NCBI GenBank assembly: GCA_964385695.1
Contig: CAYLQA010000005.1
Coordinates: 49,726 to 113,725 of the forward strand
DNA from: CAYLQA01 sp964385695
GTDB taxonomy: Bacteria; Desulfobacterota; Desulfobulbia; Desulfobulbales; Desulfurivibrionaceae
Direction: 5' to 3'
Length of the DNA: 64,000 nucleotides
The notes under the pieces are model-generated. The model was given only the letters and a program-made list of their open reading frames with translations, was not told where the DNA came from and searched no databases. Made by a program: the position numbers and the translations under genes. Position 1 is the first letter of the stretch; each line of letters begins with the position of its first letter. Shown piece by piece: positions 8,342-17,343 of the stretch.

Positions 8342-8977
8342 ATGGAACACAATGTGCCCGCTTATGGACTCTGGCCGTTAGTGATCATAAACTCAGCGGT
8401 TTTCATAATTTTCGCATTCAGTTTCACCAAACCGAAGACAAAGAGGGATTGGCGTTCGTTCGGGGCCTTTTCCGCATTTATTGTTGCCCTCTTTGCCGAG
8501 ATGTATGGGGTTCCCCTCACCATTTATTTTCTCTCCGGCTGGCTGGCGAGCCGTTATCCTGAGTTTGACCCGTTGGCGCACGATACCGGGCATCTTTGGT
8601 ATACGATTTTTGGTCTTGAAGGCGACCCGCATAGTAACCCGCTCCATTTGCTGAGCAATGTTCTCATCATTGCAGGCTTTTTTCTTCTCTCTTCTGCATG
8701 GAAGGTTCTGTTTGCGGCACAGCGCGACCATAAACTTGCAATAACCGGCCCCTATGCCCATGTCCGACATCCGCAGTACGTGGCCTTTTTGATGATCATG
8801 TTCGGTTTCCTCATTATGTGGCCTACCTTAATCACCCTGGCGATGTTTCCGGTCCTGGTGTGGATGTATGTCCGGCTGGCAAGGGGCGAGGAAAAGGACG
8901 CGCAGGAGCGGTTCGGTGAAGCCTACGAAAACTACAGAAAAAAAACCCCCGCTTTTATTCCACGGTTTGGGGATTAA
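8342..8977 (+). CDS. ICMT/PEMT-like membrane methyltransferase
   Basis: A 211-residue integral membrane protein with about five hydrophobic segments. The C-terminal part has the isoprenylcysteine carboxyl methyltransferase / phospholipid methyltransferase signature: TGPYAHVRHPQYVAF near residue 138 and EEKDAQERFGEAYENYRKK near residue 182, which form the SAM-binding pocket. The natural substrate is not evident; bacterial members occur in metal-resistance clusters. Start ATG at 8342 is preceded by GGAGGACAGC, and the gene follows the DUF2933-type gene by 23 bases. Confidence 0.8.
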   Translation: MEHNVPAYGLWPLVIINSAVFIIFAFSFTKPKTKRDWRSFGAFSAFIVALFAEMYGVPLTIYFLSGWLASRYPEFDPLAHDTGHLWYTIFGLEGDPHSNPLHLLSNVLIIAGFFLLSSAWKVLFAAQRDHKLAITGPYAHVRHPQYVAFLMIMFGFLIMWPTLITLAMFPVLVWMYVRLARGEEKDAQERFGEAYENYRKKTPAFIPRFGD

Positions 8978-9051
8978 ATATTTTTGATTGATGTTTTGTA
9001 AAGGGCAGCAGATGTAATCGAGAGCCTCAAACAAAAACTAAGGAGAATGCA

Positions 9052-9600
9052 ATGAAAAAGACAATCCTCGTTACCACGTTAGTTTTGGCAATTGCAGCAG
9101 CACCGGCTTTTGCTGTGGAAGAGCATCATGCTGATCAGCCCGGCGATATGCCAAGGACCGAAATGCAGGCCAGCGGCGAGACCGAAAAGATGATGCAGGA
9201 TTTGGACAACCGTATGCAAAAGATGCAAGCGGCCGGAAAAAAAATGAAGGAGGCAAAGTCGTCGGGCCAGAGAAAAAAAATGATGCGTAAACACATGGAT
9301 GAAATGCAAAAGGGAATGAAGATGATGATGGGCATGATGGGAGGGAAAGGCGGCATGATGAAAGGCCCGGGCGATATGAAAGAAATGCCCATGGAGAAAC
9401 GAATGGGCATGATGGAGAAAAAGATGTCCATGATGGAGAACATGATGGGCCAAGGCGGTATGATGGGCGGCATGATGGGAGGTATGATGGGCGGTAAGTC
9501 CGGAGACAAACGCATGATGATGATGGAGAAGAAAATGCAAATGATGCAGCACATGATGCAAGGAATGATGGATCAGCAAAAGATGATGATGCAGAAATAA
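9052..9600 (+). CDS. Met-rich exported protein, probable copper binder
   Basis: 182 residues with a clear signal peptide (residues 1-21, ending APAFA). The mature part contains blocks such as MMGGMMGGMMGG and repeated MMEKKM, so methionine makes up a large share of the last 90 residues; lysines are spread through it. The pattern is like periplasmic Cu(I)-sequestering proteins, but no named family is certain. AAGGAGAA precedes the ATG. It mirrors the Met/Gly-rich gene at 751, so the island is framed by two such proteins. A terminator follows at 9623-9675. Confidence 0.7.
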   Translation: MKKTILVTTLVLAIAAAPAFAVEEHHADQPGDMPRTEMQASGETEKMMQDLDNRMQKMQAAGKKMKEAKSSGQRKKMMRKHMDEMQKGMKMMMGMMGGKGGMMKGPGDMKEMPMEKRMGMMEKKMSMMENMMGQGGMMGGMMGGMMGGKSGDKRMMMMEKKMQMMQHMMQGMMDQQKMMMQK

Positions 9601-9622
9601 TACTACACTGCCCTGCCAGTAC

Positions 9623-9675
9623 CCGCTCCCGGCCAATAAAAAATGGAGCCACCAAATCGGCCGGGGGCGGTTTTT
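9623..9675 (+). terminator. Intrinsic terminator after the Met-rich gene
   Basis: CCGCTCCCGGCC (9623-9634) pairs with GGCCGGGGGCGG (9659-9670) with one U-G pair, followed by TTTTT. It closes the copper island transcript. Confidence 0.75.
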
Positions 9676-9779
9676 AGGAATTCCAACTCACCTCTGAGCA
9701 AAAGTAACCTTGCCCTGTGTCATCCCTTGTGAGCCGAAAGTCTGCGGTTTTGAGCTGAGATAAGGTTCTGGAGTAGGCT

Positions 9780-10781
9780 ATGAAAACCATGTTTATCAAA
9801 ATCATCGCCATCTCGTTTTTGGTGGGCAGCATAACTTTTTTGCACTACCAAAGCGACCCTCTTGAGATTTACAGGCATATCCTTTTTCGGGAACTGTATT
9901 TCGTGCCGATAATTTTTGCCGGGTTTTGGTTTGGTATGACTGGCGCCCTGAGTGCTTCTGTTACAATTACCCTCCTTTATCTGCCATATGTGTTGATGCA
10001 GCCTGAGGGGATCGACGGGCATAACTTCGGCAACTTGATGCAGATCATTCTTTTTAACGTCATAGCCCTGATTATCGGCTGGCTCAAAAATCGAGACATC
10101 AAACAACAGAAAAAAATCCTGGACGCTAAAAATTTGGCAGCAATGGGGAAAGCCGTTTCCTGCATTGCCCATGATATGAAAACACCACTGGTGGCCATAG
10201 GCGGTTTTGTGCAGCAGGTTCGGCGAAACCTATCGAACGAAGACAAGGCTGCCCGCAAACTTGACGTGGTTTTAGAGCAAACTCACCGGTTGGAGTTACT
10301 GGTTAAAGATATGTTGGCCTTTTCAAAACCGCTGGAGCTGGATAAAAAATGTGGTGACCTTAACCAATTTTTGCAAGATGTATTACTGATTGCCGAGGAA
10401 AAGTCCAAGCACCACGGCGTGAGGCTTTTGGTAGAGTTGGAAAGCGGGCTTGACGTTTGTATCTATGACACCCATCGTCTCCAGCAAGCTGTGTTAAATT
10501 TGCTAAGCAATGCCGTGGAAGCTTCGCCTCAAGGCAGTGAGGTGATTTTGCGCAGCGGTCAGGATGACAAGAGTATTGTAATTGAGGTTGAAGATCACGG
10601 CGAGGGCATTTCCGAGGAGCGGATTCAGGAGGTCTCGCAACCTTTTGTTTCGAGCAAAAAAGAAGGGACGGGCTTAGGCTTGCCAATCATCCACAAAGTA
10701 GCTGAAGCGCATGGCGGGAGTTTGCAACTTTTGAGAAAGCAGGAAGAGGGGGTGATAGCCCGTCTCTTCCTTCCTAAATAA
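9780..10781 (+). CDS. Membrane sensor histidine kinase
   Basis: 333 residues. The N-terminus (1-105) has four hydrophobic segments in place of a large sensor domain, similar to DUF4118-type membrane sensors. HisKA follows with the phospho-acceptor His131 in IAHDMKTPLVAIGG; the HATPase domain has N-box NLLSNAVEA, G1 DHGEGI and G2 GTGLGLPI. It belongs to the NtrB/ZraS-like group that would signal to a partner response regulator, but no such gene lies nearby. It follows the copper island in the same direction, and metal sensing is possible but unproven. The gene ends with a normal TAA after the C-terminal LFLPK. Confidence 0.85.
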   Translation: MKTMFIKIIAISFLVGSITFLHYQSDPLEIYRHILFRELYFVPIIFAGFWFGMTGALSASVTITLLYLPYVLMQPEGIDGHNFGNLMQIILFNVIALIIGWLKNRDIKQQKKILDAKNLAAMGKAVSCIAHDMKTPLVAIGGFVQQVRRNLSNEDKAARKLDVVLEQTHRLELLVKDMLAFSKPLELDKKCGDLNQFLQDVLLIAEEKSKHHGVRLLVELESGLDVCIYDTHRLQQAVLNLLSNAVEASPQGSEVILRSGQDDKSIVIEVEDHGEGISEERIQEVSQPFVSSKKEGTGLGLPIIHKVAEAHGGSLQLLRKQEEGVIARLFLPK

Positions 10782-10904
10782 CACAGCGCAAACAGCTCAT
10801 TTTGGGGCTTGCTGCTGCTTCCTTTACGGTAACCCCGGCCTTTATTCTCACAAGTACTATGGTGGTGATCCGCAAAGCATTGCCTAAAACAAGGGCGGAG
10901 TCAA

Positions 10905-11447
10905 CTAAAGCAGTGCGTCGATGTCGGTTTTTAAGATGCTGGGTTTGGGGTGGCCCAGATACTCTTTTACAATCGCCCTTTCTTGCGTGACCAGATAGGT
11001 AATAGGCAGCAGTGGGTTGGGGCCGAATTTTTTGTTAAGAGTACGGCTTTGGTCTATGACCACTGGAAATGAGAAGGGTCGGTTGTTGACCACCTTTTCA
11101 AGCAGGCTTTTCTTAAACGTTCCTGTCGAAACAGCCACAAAAGAGAAGTCTTTTCTCGGGTAGGAGTCGTGGAGATCCTCTACTTCTCTGAGAAACTTGA
11201 TACAGTCGGCACAGGTCGTTGAAAAAAACATGACAACGAGGACGCCATCACCCTGGGAGTCGCTGTGAAATTCTCCACCCTTCCAGGTCGATAAAGCAAA
11301 CTCGGGCATCTGTATCTGTTGGGAGAGTACCTTGCTGCCTTCTTTGCTGTGTTCTTGCTGCTTGGCTGTCTTTTCGCTCTCGCAACCGAAAAGGATGCCA
11401 AGAATGAGAATGAATATTGCTGAAAAATACAAATTCCTTGTGTTCAT
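10905..11447 (-). CDS. TlpA/ResA-like thioredoxin lipoprotein
   Basis: 180 residues. The signal peptide ends with the lipobox LFGC (lipid on Cys22), so it is probably anchored to the membrane outside the cytoplasm. The thioredoxin fold follows: FALSTWKGGE, the active site STTCADCIKFL (CxxC), and the cis-Pro region NPLLPITYLVTQE. These proteins reduce or exchange disulfides or apocytochrome thiols. GAGGG lies six bases before the ATG at 11447; a TTG 12 bases further upstream is less likely. The IS200 element starts about 50 bases upstream of this gene. Confidence 0.8.
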   Translation of the reverse strand: MNTRNLYFSAIFILILGILFGCESEKTAKQQEHSKEGSKVLSQQIQMPEFALSTWKGGEFHSDSQGDGVLVVMFFSTTCADCIKFLREVEDLHDSYPRKDFSFVAVSTGTFKKSLLEKVVNNRPFSFPVVIDQSRTLNKKFGPNPLLPITYLVTQERAIVKEYLGHPKPSILKTDIDALL

Positions 11448-11494
11448 GTTATCCCTCAAAAAAGTATTTAAAATACCTGAAACACTTAGTTATC

Positions 11495-12120
11495 AATAAA
11501 CCCACCGCTTCTAGCGGTGGACCCGGATAGGTTCTACCGATCCGGGGAGAAATAAAATAGGTTCCTCCTCCGGGAAAGCCCTTCTTAAGGCAAACAAGGA
11601 GGAAGAACCTATGCACGAATGGGAAAGTTTATCGCACGTAAGGTGGGATTGCAAATACCATGTAGTTATAGCCCCAAAGTATCGCAAAAGGTCACTGTAT
11701 GGCGATATGAGGCGCCGTGCAGGAGAGATATTGCGAGATTTATGCAGACAACGTGGGGTAGAGATTTTGGAAGGGCACCTGATGCCCGACCATGTCCATA
11801 TGTGCTTGCGAGTGCCACCGAAGTTTAGCATAGCCTTTGTAATAGGTTTTCTGAAGGGTAAAAGCGCAGTGCGTATACACCGGAGCGCCGGTAATAAACG
11901 AGTAACGGGATTACATTTTTGGTCCCGCGGATATTGCGTCAGTACAGTAGGTCTCGATGAGGCAACTATCCGGAAGTACATTCGAGACCAAGAAAAGTAT
12001 GAGAAGCAACAACGGGAACTATTTGACTAAACGTTAAGAGCCCCAGCGGGGCTTTCCCAATGTTAACGCCCCCCTCAGGGGGGCATATCCTGAGGCCTCC
12101 TGCTCTGCAGGAGGAGACTC
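11495..12120 (+). mobile_element. IS200/IS605-family insertion sequence
   Basis: A tnpA-only element. Left subterminal hairpin: CCACCGCT/AGCGGTGG around TCT (11502-11520). Right hairpin: CCTCCTGC/GCAGGAGG, also around TCT (12096-12114). No inverted terminal repeats or target duplication are expected, so exact ends are approximate. It sits between the 5' end of the TlpA-like gene and the 3' end of the HD-GYP pseudogene. Confidence 0.75.
11611..12030 (+). CDS. tnpA: IS200/IS605 transposase TnpA (Y1 HUH)
   Basis: 139 residues, the usual size for TnpA. The HUH motif is HVH in MPDHVHMCL (about residue 60), and the catalytic tyrosine is in TIRKYIRDQ near residue 127. It starts with HEWESLSHVRWDCKYHVV, characteristic of this group, and cuts single-stranded DNA at hairpin ends. 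GGAGGAAGAACC precedes the ATG. No frameshift is seen, so the enzyme may be active. Confidence 0.9.
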   Translation: MHEWESLSHVRWDCKYHVVIAPKYRKRSLYGDMRRRAGEILRDLCRQRGVEILEGHLMPDHVHMCLRVPPKFSIAFVIGFLKGKSAVRIHRSAGNKRVTGLHFWSRGYCVSTVGLDEATIRKYIRDQEKYEKQQRELFD

Positions 12121-12154
12121 ACTGCTTCTGGCAGGTTTGCCAACCTGATGGCTC

Positions 12155-12690
12155 TTAGGTTTTCTCGATAATAATCGAACCCCTGTCAACCCCTTTCAAA
12201 AAAGCATCAACTACATCGCTGCGCCATTGTTGATCGTGGTATTTGTTGAGTTCTTCTGTTGTTTTCATCATGTTCATATCCAGGCGGTAGGGCCTGTCGC
12301 TGGTCATCGCATCAAAGGCGTCGGCTCTGGCCAGCACTTTTGCCTCTATCGGTATGGATTCACCCTTTAGCCCTTCGGGATACCCCTTACCTTCATATTG
12401 TTCGTGATGGTAAAGTGCCCAAGGGCAAATATGGTTCAACGAACTGAACGGCACAAGGATTTTGCCTGTAACAGCCGGGTGTTGGCGCATTTCCAACCAT
12501 TCCTCATCGTCCAATTTGCCCTCCTTACGTTAGACACACCATCCGGAGCCGCTATTTTGCCGATATCATGCATGAGTGCGGCAAGGCGGAGATGGTCGCA
12601 TCGTTCCCGCGGATGGGAAAAGTTAATTCTATCTGAATTTTCTATAAGAATATCGGTTGCCGGTGCTAAAATGCAAGAGCATGTTCTTTG
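12155..12690 (-). pseudogene. HD-GYP domain phosphodiesterase fragment, frameshifted
   Basis: On the minus strand the HD half (HLRLAALMHDIGKIAAPDG, about 12545-12600) and the GYP half (HHEQYEGKGYPEGLKG, ADAFDAMTSDRPYR; stop at 12155) are in different frames, joined near 12530 where DGV runs into KEGKLDDEEW after a stop. Upstream of the HD half the similarity fades, so the N-terminus is missing. If intact it would hydrolyse c-di-GMP. Either a decayed gene or an assembly error at one place; the lost N-terminus favours decay. Confidence 0.7.
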
Positions 12691-12903
12691 TGTTAACGCC
12701 TTAGGGAGAGTATCTCTCTGCTAGCGATAGGGGAGAGAAGGTACATAATCTGGCTTGTAATAATATATTTTTTCTGTCGTTATTCGAGAAAAGGATACTA
12801 TTACCTGTTACTTAAAATCTAATGATCAAGCCGGCTAATTTATTTTCTAACTTGCCCACCTCTTTGAGTACGTATCTGAATATGGCTTGAGGAGGAGCAG
12901 GCG

Positions 12904-12993
12904 CCTTTAAATTACATCGAAGTCTTCTACAATCGGCAAAGAAAGCACTCGACGAATGTCTATAGGTCTCCGGCGCTTTATGAAGCGGAATGA
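12904..12993 (+). pseudogene. IS3-family transposase C-terminal remnant
   Basis: Thirty codons encode the typical end of IS3 OrfB: YIEVFYNRQRKHSTN followed by RSPALYEAE and a stop. The rest of the transposase is gone. It lies in the roughly 400-base gene-free stretch 12721-13131. Confidence 0.75.
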
Positions 12994-13131
12994 TGGGAGA
13001 ACAACAAACAACAGTCGTTCTGACTTCTACCTCCCTTCTCCTGACCTCCGGTACGGGGCTAGGCCGGTAGCACTTTAATTTTAAAGCAGAGGATCTCCAG
13101 AAGTTGGCAGGGGGCGGCAGTCGCGCCTCCT

Positions 13132-15219
13132 TTACTCCGTGCGGAGTTCAGCGGTGGGATAACGCAACGGCTTCAAGGCATTGAGGCCAACGGCGATGGT
13201 GCTCATGTTGTGCAGCACTGCCGAGAAGATCGGGGGCAATGCGCCGGTGAGGGCGAGGAGGATGGCTGCCGAATTGATGGTGACGATATGGTGAAAGTTC
13301 TTGCTGATGAGCCCCATGGCCTCCTGCGATATGTTGTGGGCCTCAATGAGATCGTGCAGCGTTCCCTCCATGAGCAGGACGTCGCAGGCCTCCTGGGCGA
13401 TATCGGCCCCGTGTTTCATGGAAATGCCCACATCCGCATACGCTAGGGCGGGCGAATCATTGATGCCGTCGCCCAACATGGCCACCGTATACCCTTGGCC
13501 TTGCAGTCGTTGAATCGCCTCAACCTTGGTTTCCGGAAGGGCCTCGGCATGGTAATCGGTAATAGCCAACTGCCCGGCGACCGTCCTCGCCGTCGCCTCG
13601 TTGTCACCGGTGAGCATAATGATCTTTTCGATACCTCTTTTCCGCAGCCGGTCGATGAAGGAATGGGCCTCGGGCCTCAGAGGATCGTGGATAGCGATCA
13701 GTCCTGCCAACTCATTGCCCATGGCCACATAGAGTACCGAATGCCCCTTTTCCGCAAAGGCCTTGATGTGGGGCTGGGCCATGGAAACGTCCACGCCTTC
13801 ATCCTCATGGATGAAGTGCTGGCTGCCGACCAGTATCCGTTTACCATGTACCATGGAGACGATACCATGGGCCAAGACATATTCCACCTCGGCATGCTCC
13901 TCGCTGTGGGGGAGTTGCAGTTGGGCCGCATGGTCCACCACAGCATTGGCGACCGGGTGGGGGAAATGCTCCTCCACACAGGCAGCCTGCCTCAGGATGT
14001 AATCCCGGCTGTAGCCGTTGAAGGCAAATATCTCAACCACCTCCGGAGTCGCCTCGGTAAGGGTGCCTGTCTTGTCGAGGATAACGGCATCAACCTGCGA
14101 TAATTTTTCCAGGTATTTGCCTCCCTTGATCAGGACCCGGTGTCTGGCCGCTCTTGCCAGCGAGGCGAGGATAGCGAGGGGAGTGGAAAGTTTGATGGCG
14201 CAGGAATAGTCGATCAACAGAACGGAGGCGGCGCGGGACGGATTGCCAGTGACGATGTAGGTGAGGGCACTCAGCAAAAAGGAATAAGGGACTACCCGGT
14301 CCGCCAGTTTCTCACTCTGGCTTTGGGTCTCCGCCTTGAGGGTTTCCGCCTCGGCGATGAGTTTTACAACCCGGGCTGCCCGGGTCTGGGTGCCGATCTT
14401 CAGCGCACGGATCCTGATATCTCCCTCCTCCACGGCGGTGCCCGCATAAACGGTTTTGCCGGCATCCCGTCTGACCGGCAGACTTTCACCGGTCAGGCTG
14501 GCCTGATTGACCAAGGCCTCACCGTCCAAGACCGTACCGTCCACCGGAATAAGGCTCCCCATCCGGACCACCACCGTTTCCCCTTCCCGGATTTCCTCAA
14601 GGTTGATCCGAACTTCTTCACCGCCCCTTTCGACCCAGGCCCACTCCTCTTCGGTGTGGAACATTTCCGACAGGAGCTTTTGGGAGTGCCTTTTTGTCCA
14701 CTCCTCGAGAAAATCGCTGAGCTTCAGGAGAAAGGAGATCACGGAGGCGGTCAGAAAATCCCGCGTCGCCATGGCGGTGCCGATGGCGGCGGAGTCGAGT
14801 ACATCCACGTTGAGCTTCCCCTCCCAGAGGGCGGCAGCCCCTTTTCTGAAGATGGGAAGGGCTCCGAAGATGGTGACAAGGGGGCTGAGCGCCGGCGGCA
14901 GAAAAGGCCGCAACAGCAGCAGGCTGCCGGCACGGATGACTGTTCTCTTTTTGCGCTCTATTTCGGAGGTTGGGCCAGAACGACGCAACCTTGGCGGAAC
15001 TGCGGCTGCAACCCTTTCCAGCAGTTCCTTTCTCGTGTCGCTCTCTCCATCGTAGCGGATGAGCAGACTTTTGGTCCGCTGGTTGAAAAGGGCCTCCTTC
15101 ACCCCGGTCAAATCATGCAGATTAGCCTCCACCTGCACCTTGTCGATGGCCGGACAACTTGGAACCGAAAGGCGGAGCCGAAGCCGGCCGGGCAGTTCGT
15201 GAATAATGGCGTACTGCAT
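13132..15219 (-). CDS. P1B-type metal ATPase with SCA instead of CPC (CtpC-like)
   Basis: 695 residues. The N-terminus (1-75) is an HMA_2-like domain with PGRLRLRL but no CxxC. The catalytic parts are complete: TGES (244-247), phosphorylated Asp382 in DKTGT, HP in FPHPVANAV, GDGINDSPAL. The fourth membrane helix has LLIDYSCAIKLSTP, so the metal site CPC is replaced by SCA (339-341), which points to a metal other than Cu+, as in the Mn/Zn-linked CtpC group. It is the last gene of a minus-strand run with two HMA_2-like membrane proteins and two small membrane proteins. I see no good ribosome binding site at the ATG. Metal specificity is inferred only. Confidence 0.85.
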   Translation of the reverse strand: MQYAIIHELPGRLRLRLSVPSCPAIDKVQVEANLHDLTGVKEALFNQRTKSLLIRYDGESDTRKELLERVAAAVPPRLRRSGPTSEIERKKRTVIRAGSLLLLRPFLPPALSPLVTIFGALPIFRKGAAALWEGKLNVDVLDSAAIGTAMATRDFLTASVISFLLKLSDFLEEWTKRHSQKLLSEMFHTEEEWAWVERGGEEVRINLEEIREGETVVVRMGSLIPVDGTVLDGEALVNQASLTGESLPVRRDAGKTVYAGTAVEEGDIRIRALKIGTQTRAARVVKLIAEAETLKAETQSQSEKLADRVVPYSFLLSALTYIVTGNPSRAASVLLIDYSCAIKLSTPLAILASLARAARHRVLIKGGKYLEKLSQVDAVILDKTGTLTEATPEVVEIFAFNGYSRDYILRQAACVEEHFPHPVANAVVDHAAQLQLPHSEEHAEVEYVLAHGIVSMVHGKRILVGSQHFIHEDEGVDVSMAQPHIKAFAEKGHSVLYVAMGNELAGLIAIHDPLRPEAHSFIDRLRKRGIEKIIMLTGDNEATARTVAGQLAITDYHAEALPETKVEAIQRLQGQGYTVAMLGDGINDSPALAYADVGISMKHGADIAQEACDVLLMEGTLHDLIEAHNISQEAMGLISKNFHHIVTINSAAILLALTGALPPIFSAVLHNMSTIAVGLNALKPLRYPTAELRTE

Positions 15220-15267
15220 GTTAACAGGTGACGAGAAACATCGTTAACCTCTGGTCCCGCTCATTTT

Positions 15268-15495
15268 TTACTCTTTCTTAGGTGCCTTTTTCTGGGCTGC
15301 CTTGGATTTCTTTTTCTTCTTCTTCTTTTCCTCCACCACGGCCAATTCTTCCAGCAGGTACTCCAGCTTGGCAAGGCGGGTCTCCGTCTCTTGTTGTTCC
15401 TTGATCCTGGAAAAGATATAGGAACCGCCGAGGCTGACGGCACTGCCAATGGCGATGTTCAACAGATATCTCATGCCATGGTGAGCAAAACCCAT
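15268..15495 (-). CDS. Small membrane protein with coiled coil and Lys tail
   Basis: 75 residues: an N-terminal hydrophobic helix with glycines (LLNIAIGSAVSLGGSYIF), then an acidic/basic heptad stretch (residues 29-55), then a run of seven lysines and a Lys/Ala tail. The layout resembles PacL-type partners of P1B ATPases (one GxxxG-like membrane helix and a charged tail), but no family match is certain. It sits 48 bases before the ATPase gene. Confidence 0.6.
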   Translation of the reverse strand: MGFAHHGMRYLLNIAIGSAVSLGGSYIFSRIKEQQETETRLAKLEYLLEELAVVEEKKKKKKKSKAAQKKAPKKE

Positions 15496-15508
15496 AGTGA
15501 TCCTCCTC

Positions 15509-15838
15509 TTACTCCGGATGTGTCTCCGTCAGTTTTTTTTCAACTATCTTTTCAATTTTTTCGAGAAGTTCCCTTTCCCGCTTTTTCAGGTCGGCTGTGC
15601 TGTCAAGATCGCTTTGGTACTCGTACACGGCCTCGGCCGCAATGTCCTCCGCGTCTTCTTTGAGTTTTTCAAGTTTGCCGCAGACCCACTCCTTGAAGGC
15701 ATATCCCTCCTTGAGTATTCCGACCGCAGCCGAGTGGTATTCCTTGGGGACTTTGCCGGATCTCGTTGCTGCCAAGGTCGTGATTGCACTCCCTGCCAGC
15801 AGCAATAGATTCTTCTTGCCGAAAAAAAAGCTACCCAT
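15509..15838 (-). CDS. Small PacL/DUF1490-like protein beside metal ATPase
   Basis: 109 residues. Residues 6-25 are a weak membrane helix (NLLLLAGSAITTLAAT), followed by a long amphipathic, acidic region (LEKLKEDAEDIAAEAVYEY) and a charged coiled coil to the end. Mycobacterial PacL proteins, encoded next to CtpC-type ATPases, have the same order and size and form efflux platforms. That similarity is in architecture and context, not in a proven alignment. It overlaps the same operon, 13 bases before the next gene. Confidence 0.6.
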   Translation of the reverse strand: MGSFFFGKKNLLLLAGSAITTLAATRSGKVPKEYHSAAVGILKEGYAFKEWVCGKLEKLKEDAEDIAAEAVYEYQSDLDSTADLKKRERELLEKIEKIVEKKLTETHPE

Positions 15839-16025
15839 CAGTTACCCTCCTTGCCTTCACGGTTTTGGGTTAAATCGTCTCACGGTCATCACCAAAATAT
15901 TTTAGCAGCTTTGAAAAAGAATATGAAAATTTTTTTCAGGGCTTGGGAATTGGTTTTCCGTTGCGCTTTCCCCCCCCTCTTGACCGGGGCCGGGCAGCAA
16001 GGCCGCCGCAGGGGAGGGAGGTCAT

Positions 16026-16418
16026 TTATTTGCGCATTACGGAAATCGCGGTCGGCACCAGAAGATCAAACGGTTTCGGCAGGATGGCATGAACCACCAT
16101 ATCCATGAGAAGATGATAAGGAAGCGCGACTTTTTCTTTTTTCTCGGGCTGACGGCAGGTTGACTTGGCTGGGTCGGCCTTGGCCCCTGAAAGGGTGGCG
16201 GCCAGATTTTTTTCAATCTGCAGGGCAATGTTTTCCCTGCTCAAGACATTTTCATCGTACTTGACCAGGATTCTACCTGTACGGTGGTTGGCCGAGGCCG
16301 CTGACACCCCGTCAAGGGCCATGATTCTTTCCTCAAAATGCCAGCAAATCTCTTTCTTTCCGACTATCAGCGGGGTCTCAAATCTTGCCCTGCCCGGAAC
16401 CAAACTTAACGGAGCCAT
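16026..16418 (-). CDS. HMA_2-like domain protein with C-terminal hydrophobic part
   Basis: 130 residues. Residues 1-80 have an HMA-like fold without cysteines: PGRARFETPLI, then LDGVSAASANHRTGRILVKYDE, the ferredoxin-like pattern of metal-chaperone domains. A linker rich in Lys/Pro follows and the end (VHAILPKPFDLLVPTAISVM) is hydrophobic. The same PGR/GRLR signature opens the ATPase and the next protein upstream, so all three carry related domains. Likely an ATPase partner; function unproven. Confidence 0.65.
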   Translation of the reverse strand: MAPLSLVPGRARFETPLIVGKKEICWHFEERIMALDGVSAASANHRTGRILVKYDENVLSRENIALQIEKNLAATLSGAKADPAKSTCRQPEKKEKVALPYHLLMDMVVHAILPKPFDLLVPTAISVMRK

Positions 16419-16432
16419 AACTATTACCTTCC

Positions 16433-16888
16433 TTAAGCGAATAACACCTTTCTCTTGTCGACAAGGTGGCCTCCCACTAACACAGCGACGAAGACGAGTC
16501 CCGATGCCACGTGGAGTTTTTCAATATCCAGTGCCGCGCCGGCCAAACTTACGGCGAACGAGGCAATCATGCCGATTTTAATCATTTTTCTTTTGGTCAA
16601 GGGCAACTGCGGCAGCGGGATGATAGGGGCCTGAGTTCTGTAGGATGTCCGTTCAAGGCCCTCCTCCTCGTCCACCGTAAGGTACGCCTTGAGGATACTT
16701 AAAACCTTGCTAATGCTTGTCGCCGCCTTATCGTAAACGACCAAGAAACTGCCGACCCTCTGGTTCGCTGTTACCTCGCTGATGCCATGATTTTTCAAGA
16801 GCGCTTCCCTGAGGGCGTTGGCCACCGAAGATTTTTTCAGCTCGTTGTCTCGTATCCTCAACCGTCCATCAACAAAACTTGTGATCAT
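16433..16888 (-). CDS. HMA_2-like domain protein with two membrane helices
   Basis: 151 residues. Residues 1-75: DGRLRIRDNELKK, then NHGISEVTANQRVGSFLVVYDK, an HMA-like domain lacking the CxxC motif. Two membrane helices follow (residues 105-121, ending SLAGAALDIEKLH, and 128-145). GGAGGAAGCC lies before the ATG. First gene of the ATPase operon; the stop is 14 bases from the next start. Confidence 0.65.
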   Translation of the reverse strand: MITSFVDGRLRIRDNELKKSSVANALREALLKNHGISEVTANQRVGSFLVVYDKAATSISKVLSILKAYLTVDEEEGLERTSYRTQAPIIPLPQLPLTKRKMIKIGMIASFAVSLAGAALDIEKLHVASGLVFVAVLVGGHLVDKRKVLFA

Positions 16889-17001
16889 TTTGGCTTCCTC
16901 CGCTCGATTGAATTGGATGTTTTTTAGCCTGCTGTGCTTGCGGTAACGCCAGCCGGGGAAATAAGCCGTTCTTAATAGCGACCACCAATTAAGATTTCCT
17001 C

Positions 17002-17063
17002 AAAAAGTAAGGCAAGCTTAAAATAAAAGCAACATTTTTTTTAGGGTTACCTTACTTTTTTTG
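17002..17063. terminator. Probable terminator between amphi-Trp and HMA genes
   Basis: AAAAAGTAAGG (17002-17012) pairs with CCTTACTTTTT (17050-17060) across a 37-base loop, with T-runs on both strands. It would separate the amphi-Trp transcript from the ATPase operon. Confidence 0.5.
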
Positions 17064-17070
17064 TTCTTTC

Positions 17071-17343
17071 TTACAAGAGGTCTACCTTTCCTCCGGCCCC
17101 GCCGTTTTCCCGCCATTCTATTTCGATCTCAAGGCTGCGCTTGGTCTTGCCCTTTTTGACCTCCTCCTCCGCCTTAAGTTCCAGAACCACATTTTCCGGC
17201 AGATTGAGCACTACCTCCTCGGTGTCGCGGCGCAGTGTCACTTGGCGCTCCCTGATCTTTTCCGCTAACTGCTGAAGAAAATCGGCAACATCGGCGGCAC
17301 TTCGCGTTTCTTCGCTCTTGAACAATAGCTTTTCCCGTCCCAT
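17071..17343 (-). CDS. Amphi-Trp domain protein
   Basis: 90 residues from ATG 17343, which has GGGAGG eight bases ahead; the longer frame to 17376 lacks that site. The domain pattern is clear: REKLLFKSEETRSAADVADF at the start, LPENVVLELKAEEE in the middle, and KTKRSLEIEIEWRENG near the end. Amphi-Trp proteins are small acidic proteins common in archaea and deltaproteobacteria; their function is not known. The following terminator suggests a separate transcript. Confidence 0.8.
   Translation of the reverse strand: MGREKLLFKSEETRSAADVADFLQQLAEKIRERQVTLRRDTEEVVLNLPENVVLELKAEEEVKKGKTKRSLEIEIEWRENGGAGGKVDLL

Noticed and set aside
14140..15231. 363-codon plus-strand frame
   Set aside because: Fully antisense to the metal ATPase gene.
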